From: Nepenthes gracilis
Taxonomy: Eukaryota; Streptophyta; Magnoliopsida; Caryophyllales; Nepenthaceae
Length of the DNA: 64,000 bases
Direction of reading: 5' to 3'
Assembly: GCA_033239525.1 (NCBI GenBank)
Contig: BSYO01000004.1
Location: forward strand, 27,256,037-27,320,036
Positions 1 through 13,800 of this stretch are shown piece after piece. The notes beneath the pieces are model-generated. The model was not told where the DNA came from, did no database searches, and saw only the letters and a list, made by a program, of their open reading frames with translations. The stretch's first letter is position 1; every line of letters begins with the position of its first letter. The translations under genes and the position numbers were made by a program.

Positions 1-3000
1 AAGTACTGACAAGTGTCCCTCACCACAAAATGCTTCTATCACGAACCCTAAATCTGCCTTAGGACCTCTATCTAAAAACTTCCCTGTGAGATAAAATAGA
101 GGGAAGGATATTGAAGCCCCTAGAAGCAATTCTCAAGTACAATTAGAAATAGCTTTAGACACATTTCTTCTAGTTATCCTAGTAAAGCTTTTACTTATTA
201 GAGAGCGAGACAAAGTGAACATGAAGGAACCATTTGAATAACAAATTTAACCCAAGCTAGAGAGTCTAATGACTAGAACGATAATTATGATGACTCATTC
301 TTAAATTACATTAGAACTATTTCCTCTAGCCTACATTCTCTTTTTTATACTTAACACATCATTATTAGGTATTGTACAATATATCTTAGACTCAATTCAA
401 TGAGGCTGGTGACTAACGTCGTCATATCATTTTTCATACTTACATCACGATCAACGCAAAGGCTTGCAAGACATTATGGACGGCAGTAATTGCATCAATG
501 CCATCTCAACTAAAACAATTTTTCATTTTGAGATGAAAGCTATTCTATATCCTAATTCATATAGTCTCTTAAATTAATATAACTTTCATAGCAGTTAAGG
601 AATTTTGGCTTATATCCATTCGATTCTCATAGTACAAAGATCATATCCAATATAATATCATTCCAATGGATACAGGTTGTCATTTTAAGTCGACCCTAAT
701 TGTACGACTTGGATGCAACAATTCAAGGTCACTCCAACTCATACTATTTTAGTTACAAGGGAAAGAGATTCATCTCCATCATTTATCTCAAACCTGTTAT
801 TCACAAAAAAAGAAAAGAATGTGGTAGAAATAAAAGGATTTGATATCATTAGCCGTCCAATATTAGAGCTTATAATTAGAGGCGAGTCTGTTGTGTTGAC
901 TGTTATTCTAGAAGTCATTTCAGACTCTCCCGCATTGATACTTGATGAGTCCCGATAGGTCATTCACAACTTTCATGATTTCTTTCTTGAGTATCTCTCA
1001 AATCACTTATCGTCTTTATGTGACATTCAGTAAACTATTGACTTCATCCCAAGGCCCCTTCTCCTAAATTTACCTTATTATAGGATTACCCCCTTAAGCA
1101 TATTAAGCTCCAAATGCAAGTTAGAAAACTCCTTCACAAGAAATTCATTCAAGAGAATTTGACTCCATGTGCACTACCCTCTCTCTTGACATCCAAGAAA
1201 GATGAATCATGTAGTATGTATCTGAATAGTAGAGCCATCAATAAGATCTTAGAAAAATACCATATTCTCATCCGTAAGCTTGATGATATGTTAGATATAA
1301 TCGATGGTGCCAAGATCTTTTACAAAATTGAGTTAAATAGTAGTAATTACCAAATTATGATTTGTCTAAAGATTAGTGCAAAACAGCCTTTAAGATAAAA
1401 GACGTTCTTTCTGATTGGTTTGTCATAACTTTTAGACTATCTAATGACCACCCAATACCTTCATAAAGGCTATGACCCAAGCCTTTCTACCTTTTATTAG
1501 GCATTTCCTAATAGTCTACTTTGATGTCATCTTTATTTATAGTATGACCAAAGACCAACACTTAAATCATCTCATTGTTCAATACTACCCTTAAGAAAGA
1601 GAGTCAGTATGCTAATCTTATGAAATGTTCCTTCTTTTCAGATAGAGTTGCTTTGCTTTGTTTTATAGTTTCCTCTAACGGGGTTTCAGCTAACCCTATA
1701 AATATTCAGGTGATCATAGATTAGCCTGAACCCAACCCACAATATTCGAGACTTTCATGGTTTACTTACTTTTTATTATCGGTTCATCAAGAGGTATAGT
1801 AAAATCATGACTCCTCTCACTAAAAGCATAAAAAAGGTAAATTTAATTTATTTCTTAATGCTGCTAAAGCCTTTAAGAGTGTTAAAAAGAGAATGATGAT
1901 AACTCCAATCATGCGGCTCCCTAATTTTCCTAAGATATTTGAAGTAGAGTGTAATACGTCAGCCAAATGTGCCATCTTGTTGCCTACTTTGATGAAAAGT
2001 TGAATGATGCCAAGCAACGTACTCGCAATAAGAAATTGTATGCAATTATGTAGATCTTATGCCACTAGCGTCATTATTTGTTATCATAGGAGTTTGTCTT
2101 TTATTATGATCATGAAATTCTTCATTTTCTTAGATTCCAATTGAAATTAAATAATACACGTGGCTATTGGATTGAATATTTATAAGACAATTCTTTTTGT
2201 AGTGAAACACAAGAAAGGAGTTGAAAATCAAGTGGTAGATGCCTTAAGTTGTAAAGTATTCTTGTTACAAGTATTTCAAGTTAAGGTAGTTAGATTTGAA
2301 GGACTCAAGGAAGAATACAAGTGTTGTCCTAATTTTAGTAAGATATAATTGTGCAGAGCGAACAATCTGATACCACCAATGGTTTTTGCCTTCAAAACAG
2401 GTAATGTTTCGAGCCATTAAACTTTACATTCCTGGGACATCAATTCGAGATTTTATAATTTAGGAAGTTCATGCCGCGATTTATCTAGCCATTTTAGGTA
2501 TGAAAAAAATAGAGGAGATTGTGCGACAATTTTACTAGACTAGTATGAAAAAAGATGTCGCTAAAATAGCTAGCACTTGCCAAACATGCCAACCAGCTAA
2601 GAATAAAAAAAAACACTAACCTCTACACCCTTTTCCATTGTTATTATGGATCGTTTTTTTATGAAATGACCCATTTCATCCCTTGTAGTAAAAGTTATCA
2701 TACTTCTCTTAGTTTCCAGATTATACTGATAATGTTGTCGTGTTGTATGTTCTTCCTAAGATTATTATATTCGATAGGGATATTTATTTTACTAGCCACT
2801 TTTGGAGGACCTTGTAAAACATAGCACCAAACTAAAGCTTTCCACTACTACCACCCATAGACAAATGGCCAAACCAAGGTTAACCGAAGCCTAGTTAACT
2901 CATTAAGATGTTTGGTTAAAGAAAAACTTACTTGATTCTTCCTACAGCCCATATTACATATAATAACTCCATCAATAGGTTTATAGGCATGTATCCATTT

Positions 3001-3760
3001 GAGATTGGGCCTGGCTACAAACCTATGAAACCTTTAGACATTATCCCAATGTCTCCACAATGTATGTTAGTGTGCCCATGTTGGGTAAAGTATTTACACA
3101 ATACCTTCATAACTCATATATCAAGATCAATAAACTCCTGAGAGCAAGTAATAGATCATATTAATTTCAAGATAATGTGCATAAGTTGATTTTAATGTTG
3201 GGGATTATGTCAAGATTTATATTCAACTATAACAGCTGCCCACCTAGCACCGTTTGGTCCATTCAAAATTTTACAGCGGGTTTTATTAAATACTTATGCT
3301 GTTGATATTCCGTCCCACTTTAGTTTTTACAATACTTTCAATGTCAGATTCAATTGTTTACAAAAACTGTTTCAACTCTCCAAATGAGTTATTTATAGTT
3401 CCCACAGATGATTCAAGTATTGAAACTTTCCCCATTTTGACACAAGTATCAACCATATTGACACAAACTAAAACCGATAGTATTTTAGGTGAGCAGATTG
3501 TTTCACCAAGGAAGGAAAGGTTCTTTGCTTCCTTGTTTATTGGGTCAGCTAACCAAATTTAGAGTTTGCTTGAAGTTTTAGAGAGACACTTTAACACTAA
3601 ACCCAAATAATATTGGCATTTTTATCGGAATCAATAGAACCAACCGTCACCGAGGTCGAGTTCCTCTCCTCAAAGAGGAGTTGGTAGAGCTAGCAAATTT
3701 CAGCCACCAGTTATGCCTATAGATGTCATTTGAGGAATATACAACCACTTAGTCTGCTGT
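1..3760 (+). mobile_element. Decayed Ty3/gypsy retrotransposon, left part cut by window edge
   Basis: This is an old Ty3/gypsy (Metaviridae-type) element whose internal region reads left to right. From about 940 the translated fragments follow the usual order: pre-RT linker, reverse transcriptase, RNase H, integrase and a chromodomain-like tail. Every domain is split by stops and frameshifts. The tail resembles chromovirus (Reina/Tekay-like) elements, but the clade is an inference. Positions 1-900 probably hold gag/protease debris that I cannot frame reliably. The element lies in intron 4 of the TMEM147-type gene, in antisense orientation to that gene. No 5' LTR is visible; it would lie beyond the left edge. 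Confidence 0.8.
940..3600 (+). pseudogene. Ty3/gypsy pol remnant: RT, RNase H, integrase, chromodomain-like tail
   Basis: The RT core is clearest at 1114-1395. It shows the chromoviral context of SRAINKI followed by LDDML and GAKIFYKIEL, and then, across frameshifts, VYFD near 1520, where the second catalytic Asp of the usual YxDD box is replaced by Val. RNase H linker material is at 1800-2350, with VKHKKGVENQVVDALS marking the usual end of RNase H. The integrase zinc region (TCQTC) is near 2575-2590, and the integrase C-terminal part is at 2932-3130 (TYNNSINR, MYPFEIGPGYKP). A chromodomain-like piece (ILGEQIVSPRKERFF) is at 3480-3530. There are many in-frame stops, so this is clearly non-functional. 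Confidence 0.8.
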
Positions 3761-3839
3761 TGGTAAATTGATGATAGGAGTTATACTCAATAGGATTGAG
3801 TCTCTGCCACCTCAAGAGTTGACACAGAATCTCAAAGAT

Positions 3840-4440
3840 ATAAGAAAGATTTGATTTTATAAATGAGAGATTTGAGTTTAATTTTATCTGATTTTATTTA
3901 TTTTCATATTTTATAATTTCTTAGGAATTCTTGAAATATTGTAATTTTGACAATCTCCAAAATACTTAAGGTATGTTATATTTTGTTTTCATCAAATCCT
4001 TATAATTATGTGTTTTTCCTAGTTAACCTAGGAGTAGGGCGCTTCTAAAGACTGTATTTTTATTGTTAGCAATAATTAATTGAATTGATATTGAAATATT
4101 AAATTTTTCCTTGGTTCCCACCGGTAGTCTTTTGTTCTTTATTTTCTCTATTATCTTCTCAGCTTCTCCCCTTTCCCCCTTTCTAATTCCCTCACCTATT
4201 TCCCTTTTTCTACATCACTATGGCAACCATATAAGAGAACAAGTGCAGGGGAGGGGTATAAATAGAAAAAATACACCACAAAGTGAAGGGAAAACTGTCA
4301 ACATTATTCAAACCTCTTCAACCGGAATCAATTATATTCTCAATTTTAATTTGAGGCAATTTTATTCTTTACTTACAAAATAGAGAGAATTTTATCAATC
4401 AATATCTTTCAGTGAAATTGGACACAATGCGATGTCACTT
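3840..4440 (+). repeat. Possible 3' LTR of the Ty3/gypsy remnant
   Basis: This stretch directly follows the degenerate pol end and has LTR-like layout: an AT-rich U3-like part and then a good TATA box (TATAAATAG at 4257-4265). I could not find clean TG...CA termini or a partner LTR, because the other copy would be outside the window. An unrelated AT-rich intron segment is the alternative. Confidence 0.3.
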
Positions 4441-4872
4441 CACCCACACATGACGTGAAATTTTGCTAATATAACTTATTATTAAGGATGGGTTATGATA
4501 AATCGTCATTTTCCTATACCATTTAGGACTTGAATTGTGTAATTTGATAAGAAAAATCTCAACCAGTAAAATTGAGTCAAATTAAAGATGAAAATAAATT
4601 AACTCAAATTTGAAAAGGTTAGAATATATTGATAATTGTTTCCAAGTGGAAAACTTAACAGACCACGGTGAAGCTAAAATGTGTGTTGAAGGGGATAATT
4701 TATATAAAGAGTGAGCAAGTTATGTGAACTTAACCTGCGATATTATTATCAGAGTAAAATATCTAATAGGAAAATTTCCAAAGGTCAACATGTAGTAAGG
4801 ACTATGACCCTGTCCAGAAGCCAAAGGAGCAAGCAATCTTGTAAGTAGAATAAAAAAGACAAATTTAGTCAC

Positions 4873-7800
4873 CTAATCCAACAGCTTGAAATTTATGGTT
4901 TTGGGAGATGTTCCTGTGTGTTAATTGAGTCAAGGCAAAGTAAATCCCAGCAACATCAATAAAACCAATCAAAGCTTTTAGCAACTCCTGAAAAATGAAA
5001 GAAGACACAGTTAATGACATACAAATGTTTCATTTGACCAAGAAGTAATATAATTATTCATATTTGTTGCAGAAAAATAAAAATATTTTCAATAAAAAAA
5101 AACCAAGTTTATGATTAATTCAAGATATTGGTTCTGAAGCATCATGACAACTGGAACAGATCCTTCAAAAACAGACAATAATTCCGGCACCTGAAACGTT
5201 TGTTGTCTTCGCATGTTCTGAAACTGTCATACACTGAATAATGCCACCCCAATAAAGGTAGTTCAAGTGGTAGGGTATATATATACACAAATCACTAGCA
5301 AGAAATTGTGGTATAATAACCAAACATTTTTCAATAACAAGGGTCATGGCAATCAAATATGAAACTGACTTCCCTTTATTAGGCTGGAGGGGGGGGGAGA
5401 GGGGACGACCTGTGAGTGACATGAAATTAAAAACCAATGCTTCACAATCACACTCGAGATCCAAACATGAGGCAGATATCCTAACTTCAGCAACAATTTA
5501 AGGAATTAAAAGCTTTCCACTATAAGATTGACTGAGCACGTTCTAAAGATTGTTCACAGAAGAAAAGATGAACTGGAAAACATCTTGCATGCACTCATCA
5601 GCATATGGAGGTTGTGAACCAGGGATTCTCATTACTCGCCAAAGCAAACTGCAGTAGCCATTCTAACATCTGTTAATGTATTTTGTAATTTGTATGGTAA
5701 AGGAAATGGTTAGAAACTAGCAATGATTATTACCATGGAGATATAGCATCCTGTATGGCTTTTGGTGGCATTTACTCACATCTGCCAAATAATTCTCAAC
5801 TAACTAAAACAAAGGCAATAGTTTATCAGCGGATGATATTGGGGAGAAAGTGTTATTGGTCACTCCCAAGTGGTTGACTTAGTGTTCACGTAGTTCAGAA
5901 GCTCGGAAGTTCAGGAATTCTGCAGTTCTAGAAGTCTGGGATTCGGGAAGTATGAAGTTCAGGAAGTCTGGAGATTGCCAAGTTTGGAGTTTGGAAAGCT
6001 TAGTCATCCATGAGTTTGGAGCGTCTATGGCTCTTCCAAGGTACTGGGAGTTTGGTATTTCCAGTAGCTTCAAGGAGAATTAGAGCCTCAGACCCCGTTC
6101 TTTTTTGAAGCTCGACAGTTCCATTCTGAAGCTCGGTCTTTTCTAGGAAGGTGGCTCACAGGTTGTCTAAGAGTGTCACATGTTTGCTAACCCAAAATAA
6201 AAGCCGGATTTAAGTCAATGATAAAACACATTATTAAACACTTCGAGAATGGTGTATAAGAGAAGATGGAGAAGGAGAAGAGGAAGAGTTTCTAATTTGT
6301 CTGGACGGCAAAGTGGGTTCGATTTCAGCCATTTTTCTGTTCATTCTTCCAGACAAAGTTTCTCAGTATGCCAATCTCTAGTTGGTGCAAATTGTTATTG
6401 CTGGTGGTGTATTTGAGGTGTGAGCTGTTTAGGGTTAGGCTGACCTCACTCTTACTAGTGGGGATCATTGGAGGACAAGGTACCATTGCTTTTTCCCCCA
6501 GTTGAGAGGTGTTTTCAACGTAAACATTTGCTTGTGTACTGTGCATGTTCTGGTTTTTTGCTCACCGTGTTTATTTTCCTATTTGGTTTACACAAGAAGA
6601 GGGATAAGTTATCCTGATTCCAAGAGTCTTACACCCTCAAAATGCTGCCAGGTGGTTGTTAATTGTGTGCCTTATGTTAAACAATGGAAGCCAACAGAAA
6701 TAGATAACTAATCTAAATGGTCCAAACTACCACATTTGGAAATAAAACACAGAGGACATTCAGTTTGTGAAGAACATCTATCAATGTTTGGATAGAAAAA
6801 CCAAAGAATGAAACTGATGTTGTGGACTTTATTCCCTTGTGAAGTGTGTGGGTATATCAGGCAGTGGGTGGATTATAATGTCCTGAACCATGTTAGTGGA
6901 GAGACGAACACACATACTTGGTAAAAGAAGCTTGAGTAGTTGTATGCTCAAAAGACGGGGGACAATATATATTCCTAATTAAGCAGATAATGGCCTTAAA
7001 GTATCAGGATGACACACTTATGACAGATCACTTGAACACATACAAGAGGATAGTTAATAAGTTGGCTGGTATGAACATCCACTTAGAAGTTCTCGTGCAA
7101 GGGTTGTAGCTCTTTAGTGCATTGTCACACTCTTGGAGACTTTTAGAATGTCTTTGTCAAACTCATCCCAAATTGTCTTATTACCAAAGACTTTGGCCAG
7201 ATGTGGTGTTCTGAATGAGGAGATGAGAAGTAAGTCACACGGCTTCCCCTCACAGTCAGACATTTTGGTCACAGAAAATAAGGAGAGGAATAAGAGCAAA
7301 GGTCCAAAGATCAAAGAGAGTAGTAGGAGCAATTCCAAAAAGTTTGTCAATGTTGAGTGCTGTCACCGCGGCACAAAGTGGCATATTAAGAAGTAGTGCT
7401 GACAATTCAAGAGGGACAACAAGGACCTGGACAAGGAAAAGGAGCAGAGTGGTCATGGCATTGATGGTGAGGGGTTTTTGCAGTCACAAATGACTTCCTT
7501 GTCATGTTTGATGATGATGTTGTCAATCTTACGTGTCATGAGACCAACTGGGTAAATGATAGTAGTGCTTCTGTTCATGCTATATCTCGAATGGATTTCT
7601 CCAAGTCTTATCTATCCAGTGAATTTTGGAACACCAAGATGTGAACCAATGGCTTGGCTAAAGCCATTTATAGGAGGGACGTAAACTTGGAAACAAACAA
7701 TAGCACTAGGTGGATTTTAAAGAATGTCAAGCATATTCTTGAAATTCCCTTGAATTTGATTTCAGTCAACAAGCTTGATGATGAGTTCTATTGTGCCTTT

Positions 7801-10800
7801 GGTAATGCTAAATGGAAGCTTAACAAAGGCTCCATGATTGTGGCTAACGGGCAAGAAGTGCTCTTCTTTGTATCTAATGAAGGCACAGGTCTCCTAGGCA
7901 CAATAAATGCAGTGGATAATGAAGGTGAAGAAGTAAACTGACTTTTTCTTTCAATTAGTGGGACTCAGTTCAATCCCCTACTGAATTGTGGCCAGCATGC
8001 TAAGCCATATGAGTGAGAAAGGACTGGCAGTTTTGGCTAAGATGAACCTCCTTCCAGGATCGAAGAGTGCATCATTGAATAATTGTGCTCACTGTCTGGC
8101 TAGGAAGCAAAAAAGAGTTGAATGGTTAGCTGAGTACTACAGCGACAGGATATTTGACATCAAAACATACGACCTAAGACACCTCAATTGAATGGGATGA
8201 GTACACTAGTTAAAAGGGTGAGATGTTTGCTTTCTCAAGCACAACCATCAATTAGTGTTCCTAGTTTGGGTGAGATGTATGTGTTCAACCTGACACACTA
8301 GTGTTCCTAGTTTGGCCATGAAAAGAGATCTTATATAATCAGTTGCATGCCTTTGGGAGCAAGAAGTGCTCTTCTTTGTATCTGATGCAGGCACGGTTCT
8401 CCTAGGCACAATAAATGCAATGGATAATGAAGGTGAAGAAGTAAACTGACTTTCTCTTTCAATTAGTAGGACTCAGTTCAATCCCCTACTGAGTTGTGGC
8501 CAGCATGCTAAGCCATATGGATGAGAAAGGACTGGCAGTTTTGGCTAAGATGAACCTTGTTCCAGGGTCGAAGACTGCATTTTTGAAGAATTGTGCTCAC
8601 TGTCTAGCTAGGAAGCAAAAAAGGGTTGAATGGTTAGCTGAGTACTACGGCGACAGGACATTTGACATCAAAACATACGACCTAAGACACCTCAATTGAA
8701 TGGGATGAGTAGTACACTAGTTAAAAGGATGAGATGTTTGCTTTCTCAAGCACAACCATCAATTTTTTTTTTTTTTTTTGGGAAAAGCCCCGAGTATGGT
8801 AGTATGTGTTCAACCTGACACCTAGTGTTCCTAGTTTGGCCATGAAAAGAGATCTTATATAATCACTTGCATGCCTTTGGGAGCAAGGCATTTGTACACA
8901 TTCCCAAAGATGAGAGGTCTAAGCCGGATGCCAAAACTCAGCAATGAGTTCCTTGGCTATGATTAAGATGAGTTCAGCTATAGATTTTATGATCTCATAT
9001 AAAAGAAACTTGTCAGAAGCTGAAATGATGTATTCTTAGAGGACTAGACCATAATGGACATTGAGAATGCAGAGACATAGGTACCTCAATGTAGTGATAA
9101 GATAATTGACCTGGATCAGGTTCCTCTAACAAATGTGACTACACAAGTTGGAGGTGAAGTTGATGGGGACCAACAGGGAACTGGTGATTTTAATGCTCAC
9201 ACACAAGTTGAAACATATGATGTCCATAAGCAGTTTCCAGTATAAGAGGTTCCACTGGTTGTTCCCCCCAAGAGGTCTACAGAGACTGATGACCATCTTC
9301 ACAGCTTTATGTTGAGTATGTACTACTTGCTGACATGGGAGAAGCCGAACAATATACAAAATCCATAAAAGACGAGCATAAGAAAGAATGAGTTGACGGC
9401 ATGCAAGATGAGATCAAATCTTTGCATAAGAATGACAGTCATACTTTTGAACAGGTGAAGTCGCTGAAGGGAAAAAGAACATTGATGAACAGGTAGGTGT
9501 AAAAGGAGAAGCAACAGCAAGGTACCTCACAACCCATGAATAAAGCCATATTGGTTGTCAAGGGTCTTATCCAGAAGAGAGGTATTGATTTTGAAGAAAT
9601 TCCCTCTCCAGTTGTCAAGTTATTATCCATTCATGTGGCTGTGGTTCTTGTTGATAGTCTTAATTTGGAGGTTGAGCAGATGAATGTGAAAACTACTTTT
9701 CTTCACGAAGACACGGACAAGGAGATCTACAAGGAACTGCCTGAGGCCTTCATTGTAGAGGGCACAGAGAATTATTTGTGCAAACTAAAGACAAGCCTTT
9801 ATGGCTTGAAACACGCGTCAAGACAATGGTAGAAGAAGTTTGATCTATTTATTATGGAGGAGAAAGCCTTTCAAAAGACAACTACAGACCAATTTAATTT
9901 TATGCAGATGTTCTCTGATAGTTTATTCATTATATTGTTGCACTATGTTGATGGTATGCTGATTATAAGCAGAAATGTTTCTAGAATTAGAAAGCCAAAA
10001 AAGCAGCTGAGTAAATACTTTTCCATGAAGGATGGACCAGCAAAGATTTTATCAGCATCCAAATTTATCGAGACAGCACAGTGCTAGCAGGTCCGGAGTT
10101 CAGGATGCTCAGACATCCATGAGTTCAGTGTGACCAAAAGTTCAGCATGGCCAAGGTTCTTCAGAAGTACTAGAAGTTCAATACTTCCTATAGTTGCCAA
10201 GAGACTCTAAGCCTCAAATCACAGCATTTCTTAAAGTTTGACAGTTCAATTCTGAAGACTGGTGTTTTTCGGAGAATGGCTGACAGGTGGCGAAAGAGTG
10301 CCAGTACATTCCCTAACTCACTACAAAAGGAAACACGGAAATCTAGGTCAATAACAGAATTTGGCTCTCATTTCAGCCATTCTGCCATTTGTTCTTCTAG
10401 ACCACGTTTTTCTTTGCACTAATCTCCAGTTGATACAAGTTGTTACCCTGGTGTACCCAAATTGAGGTTTTAGGGTTAGTGTAGCCTTACTCATATTAGT
10501 GGGGATCTTTGAACGAGAAGGTCCAGTGATTTTTCCTCTAATTGAGATGAGTTTTTCAAGAACAAATTAACTTGCATACTGTGCATGTTCTGGTTTATTG
10601 CACTATATTTTCATTTCCTGTTTTGTTTACACAAGAAGGATAACTTAATCCTAATTCCACGTGTTTTATCCCCTCAAGAAATGGTTTCCCATATATTTCA
10701 TGGTAGTGACTCAACTCTTTCTCTATAACTCAATTTAGGCTTCAGCATCATAGTTTCTTTTGTGGAGACAAGAAAAAAAAATAACTCAGAAAAAGAGAAG

Positions 10801-13800
10801 GATGAATTTGAGATTGAAAATTTCATGACCATTCTGAGAAGAGCATCACAAAGGAGATGGGCCTGATGTATCAAGAAAGAGGAAAATATAGGACAATTTT
10901 GCAAGACCCAAGGCCCATGAATGATGCACCTCTCTTCTTGAAGACATGGGACTCATAATAGCAAGACAAACAACAAAGCTGAGAGCGAGGGGTGAGCAGC
11001 TGGTGCTTGAAAATGACTAAGAGGTTTGGGACCTGGGAGCATCAGTTAGCAAATTCCAAGAATGGTAGATTGGATGTCAGTTGTCACAATTGGAATTTCA
11101 TAGCCACAAAACTATACAGCTCATCCAGCTACCAAGGTGCTCTGTCACGATCTGAATTTAATAGCCACAAAACTGTATAGTGCATCTGTTCCCGTTGTGA
11201 GCTAGACGCTAGCCAAGTTAACCACAACCAAACTTAAGTGTCGGGATATCCCAGAGAGCGAACATGAAAATTACGCCAATGTCGACATCTTCATTGACTT
11301 GATCTTCTGCATAGCTTTGAGTTTCCAATTTATTTCTTCTATTGGTCTTCCTTTCCACTTCATAAACACTTTTTTTCTTCTTTTTTTGGGGATGTAATCA
11401 CTCGCTATTAGGCAATAATGTCTTCAACTTCCGGTATTAGTGGTGGCTTCAATTTAATGTTGGTGCGTTGTAATAAGTTGCGTGATGGGTCTTCCATGTC
11501 GAGATAATACAACTTCAAAAATCTCACATAGAAGACGTAATGAACCTTCATCCATTCTTAAGGATCCATCTTGTACGATGCCTTCTTCACACGAGCAATG
11601 ATCTAGACAGGGCCTTCATATTTTCCTAAGAGGTGCTTGTCTTTTCCTCTGAGAAATCGCATCTGCTATTGAACTAATTTCATCAATACAAAAACTTTTA
11701 CATTGAATTGCACAAGCCACCTATTCTCTTTTGCCTACTTTTTTATTCAACGAGACACTTTCTCCAAGTAGGCTTTGACAATCTTCGTGTTTTGCTTCCA
11801 CCTTTGGGCAAAGTTTTAAGCACAAGGACACTAACTTTAGTATGGCTCGGCCATAGTGTGTAGAAGAAGAGCCTGTTGACCTGATACAATCTCAAAAGGA
11901 CTCTTATTTGAAGAAAAGCACCTTTGAGTATTGAAATAAAATTGAAAAACATCAAGGATCTTCATCAAATACTTTTGGCTGACACTCACAAAATGTCATG
12001 AGTACTTTTCGAGTATGCCATTAAATCTCTTCGTTTGATCTTCAGCTTGAGAATAGTAGCTCGATGAGATATTCAATAGTGAACCGAGCAGTCTAAAGAA
12101 ATCTAAACAGAAGGCTCCAATAAAGTGACCATCTTTGTCACTCACAGTACTTTAGGGCACTCCCTAATATTTGACAATGTCTTTAAAGAAAAAGGACGTT
12201 GTCTCCTCCAATGAACAATCACTTAATGTCGGAATAAAAGTGGCACACTATGAAAAGTGGTCCACGATCACCAAAATGTACAAGTACCCACCAACCTTTG
12301 GCAACCATGTGATGAAGTCGAAGGAAACAATTTCTCAGGGTCTACTATGTACAGTAAGGCTTTATAGCAACCCAGTCGGCTTCTCACATTCAATCTTATA
12401 TTATTGACAGATGAAATATGTCTTCGTGTAGATCATCACATCAACCTTTATCTTGTACTAGTAATAGCCTCTTTGTAGAAGGCTCAGAATACGATGCATC
12501 TCATACAGTGTCATAACACTCTTTGAAAAGCATCGTCCTCAGTCGTCCAACCTTAGGTATAAAAATCTGGTGTCCCTTCTTGTAGATTAATACATTATAC
12601 ATCACAAAGATATACAAATACCCATCGACCTTTGGCAACCCTATGATGAAGTCAAGGGAAACACTTTCCCATGGTCTACTATGTACAGTGAAGGGTTATA
12701 GCAAGTCCGCCGGCTTTTGACATTCAATCTTATATTGTTGATGGGTGAAATATATCTTCATGTAGATCATCACATCAACCTTTATCTTGGACTAGTAATA
12801 GTCATTCTGTAGAAGGCTCAAAGTATGATGCATCTCATACACTGTGATAGCACTCTTTGAAAAGCATCCTTATCAGTCCTCCAACCATAGGTATAAAAAT
12901 CTAGGGTCCCTTCATGAAAATTAATACATCTTCAACCCAGAATCCCCAAGTCTTACCTCCTGATTAAGTTGAAGTAGAATCACGGCCATTGAATCTTCTC
13001 AAAGTTTAACTTCACCTGTTCTCTGATGATTGTGGAAGTATCACTTGTCAATGGGTAGGATACTCGAGACAAGGCAACGAGGTCCAATATTCTACTAAGG
13101 GCATCCGTGGCCTAGTTGCTACGTCTAGATTTATGTTCTAACTCCAAATCGAATTCTGCTAAGAACTCCTACCATCAAGCATGTTATGACGTTAACTTCG
13201 TTTGGTGAGGATATGGCTGACAATAGCATTGCCAGTTTTCACCTTGAATTTGAAGGAGAGCAAACAATGCCTCTAGGTCCTCAAACAGTGCACAATCACC
13301 AGCAACTCCTCCTGGGATGCAAAACATGATTCGGCCTCATTTAGCTTTCTACTCTCATAGGAGATTGGATGGTCTTCTTGCAATAAAACCCCTCCAAAGG
13401 AAAAATCCAACGCGTCAGTCTACACCTCAAAATGCTTGATAACATCTGGAAGAGCAAATACCAGCTCCTTCACTGCCACACACTTAAGCCCATTGAAAGC
13501 TTATGAAAATTCCTCCGACCAATCCTATTTCATATCCTTCTTGAATAAATTTATCAAAGGCGGTATTTTCTTTGAACACCCTTCTATGAATCATCAATAG
13601 TAGTTAGTAAGGCCAATGAATGAGCACAACTCGCTCACACTAGCAGGAATTTACCAATCTGAGATAATTTACACCTTCTTTGGATACATTCCAATTTGAC
13701 CTCACCCCCACAAAGTACCCAAGAAAGGTGATCTCCTTTTGAGCAAATGAGCACTTCTTACGCTTTACATAGAGATGATTTTGTCATGTCGCCGACACAA

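Larger units (their letters stand above)
5880..10676 (+). mobile_element. Copia LTR retrotransposon (Copia-A) with both LTRs, degenerate
   Basis: Two diverged direct repeats flank a gag-pol region. Both LTRs share runs such as AGTTCAG motifs near the start, TTTCAGCCATT, TTAGGGTTAG, AGTGGGGATC, GTGCATGTTCTGGTTT and GTTTACACAAGAAG, and both end in CCCTCA (6639 and 10676). The left start is approximate because no clear TG or target duplication was found. Internal order is gag, protease, pre-integrase, integrase end and RT, which is Copia order. The integrase core and the RT end plus RNase H are deleted. The element sits in intron 3 of the TMEM147-type gene, antisense to it. Confidence 0.85.
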
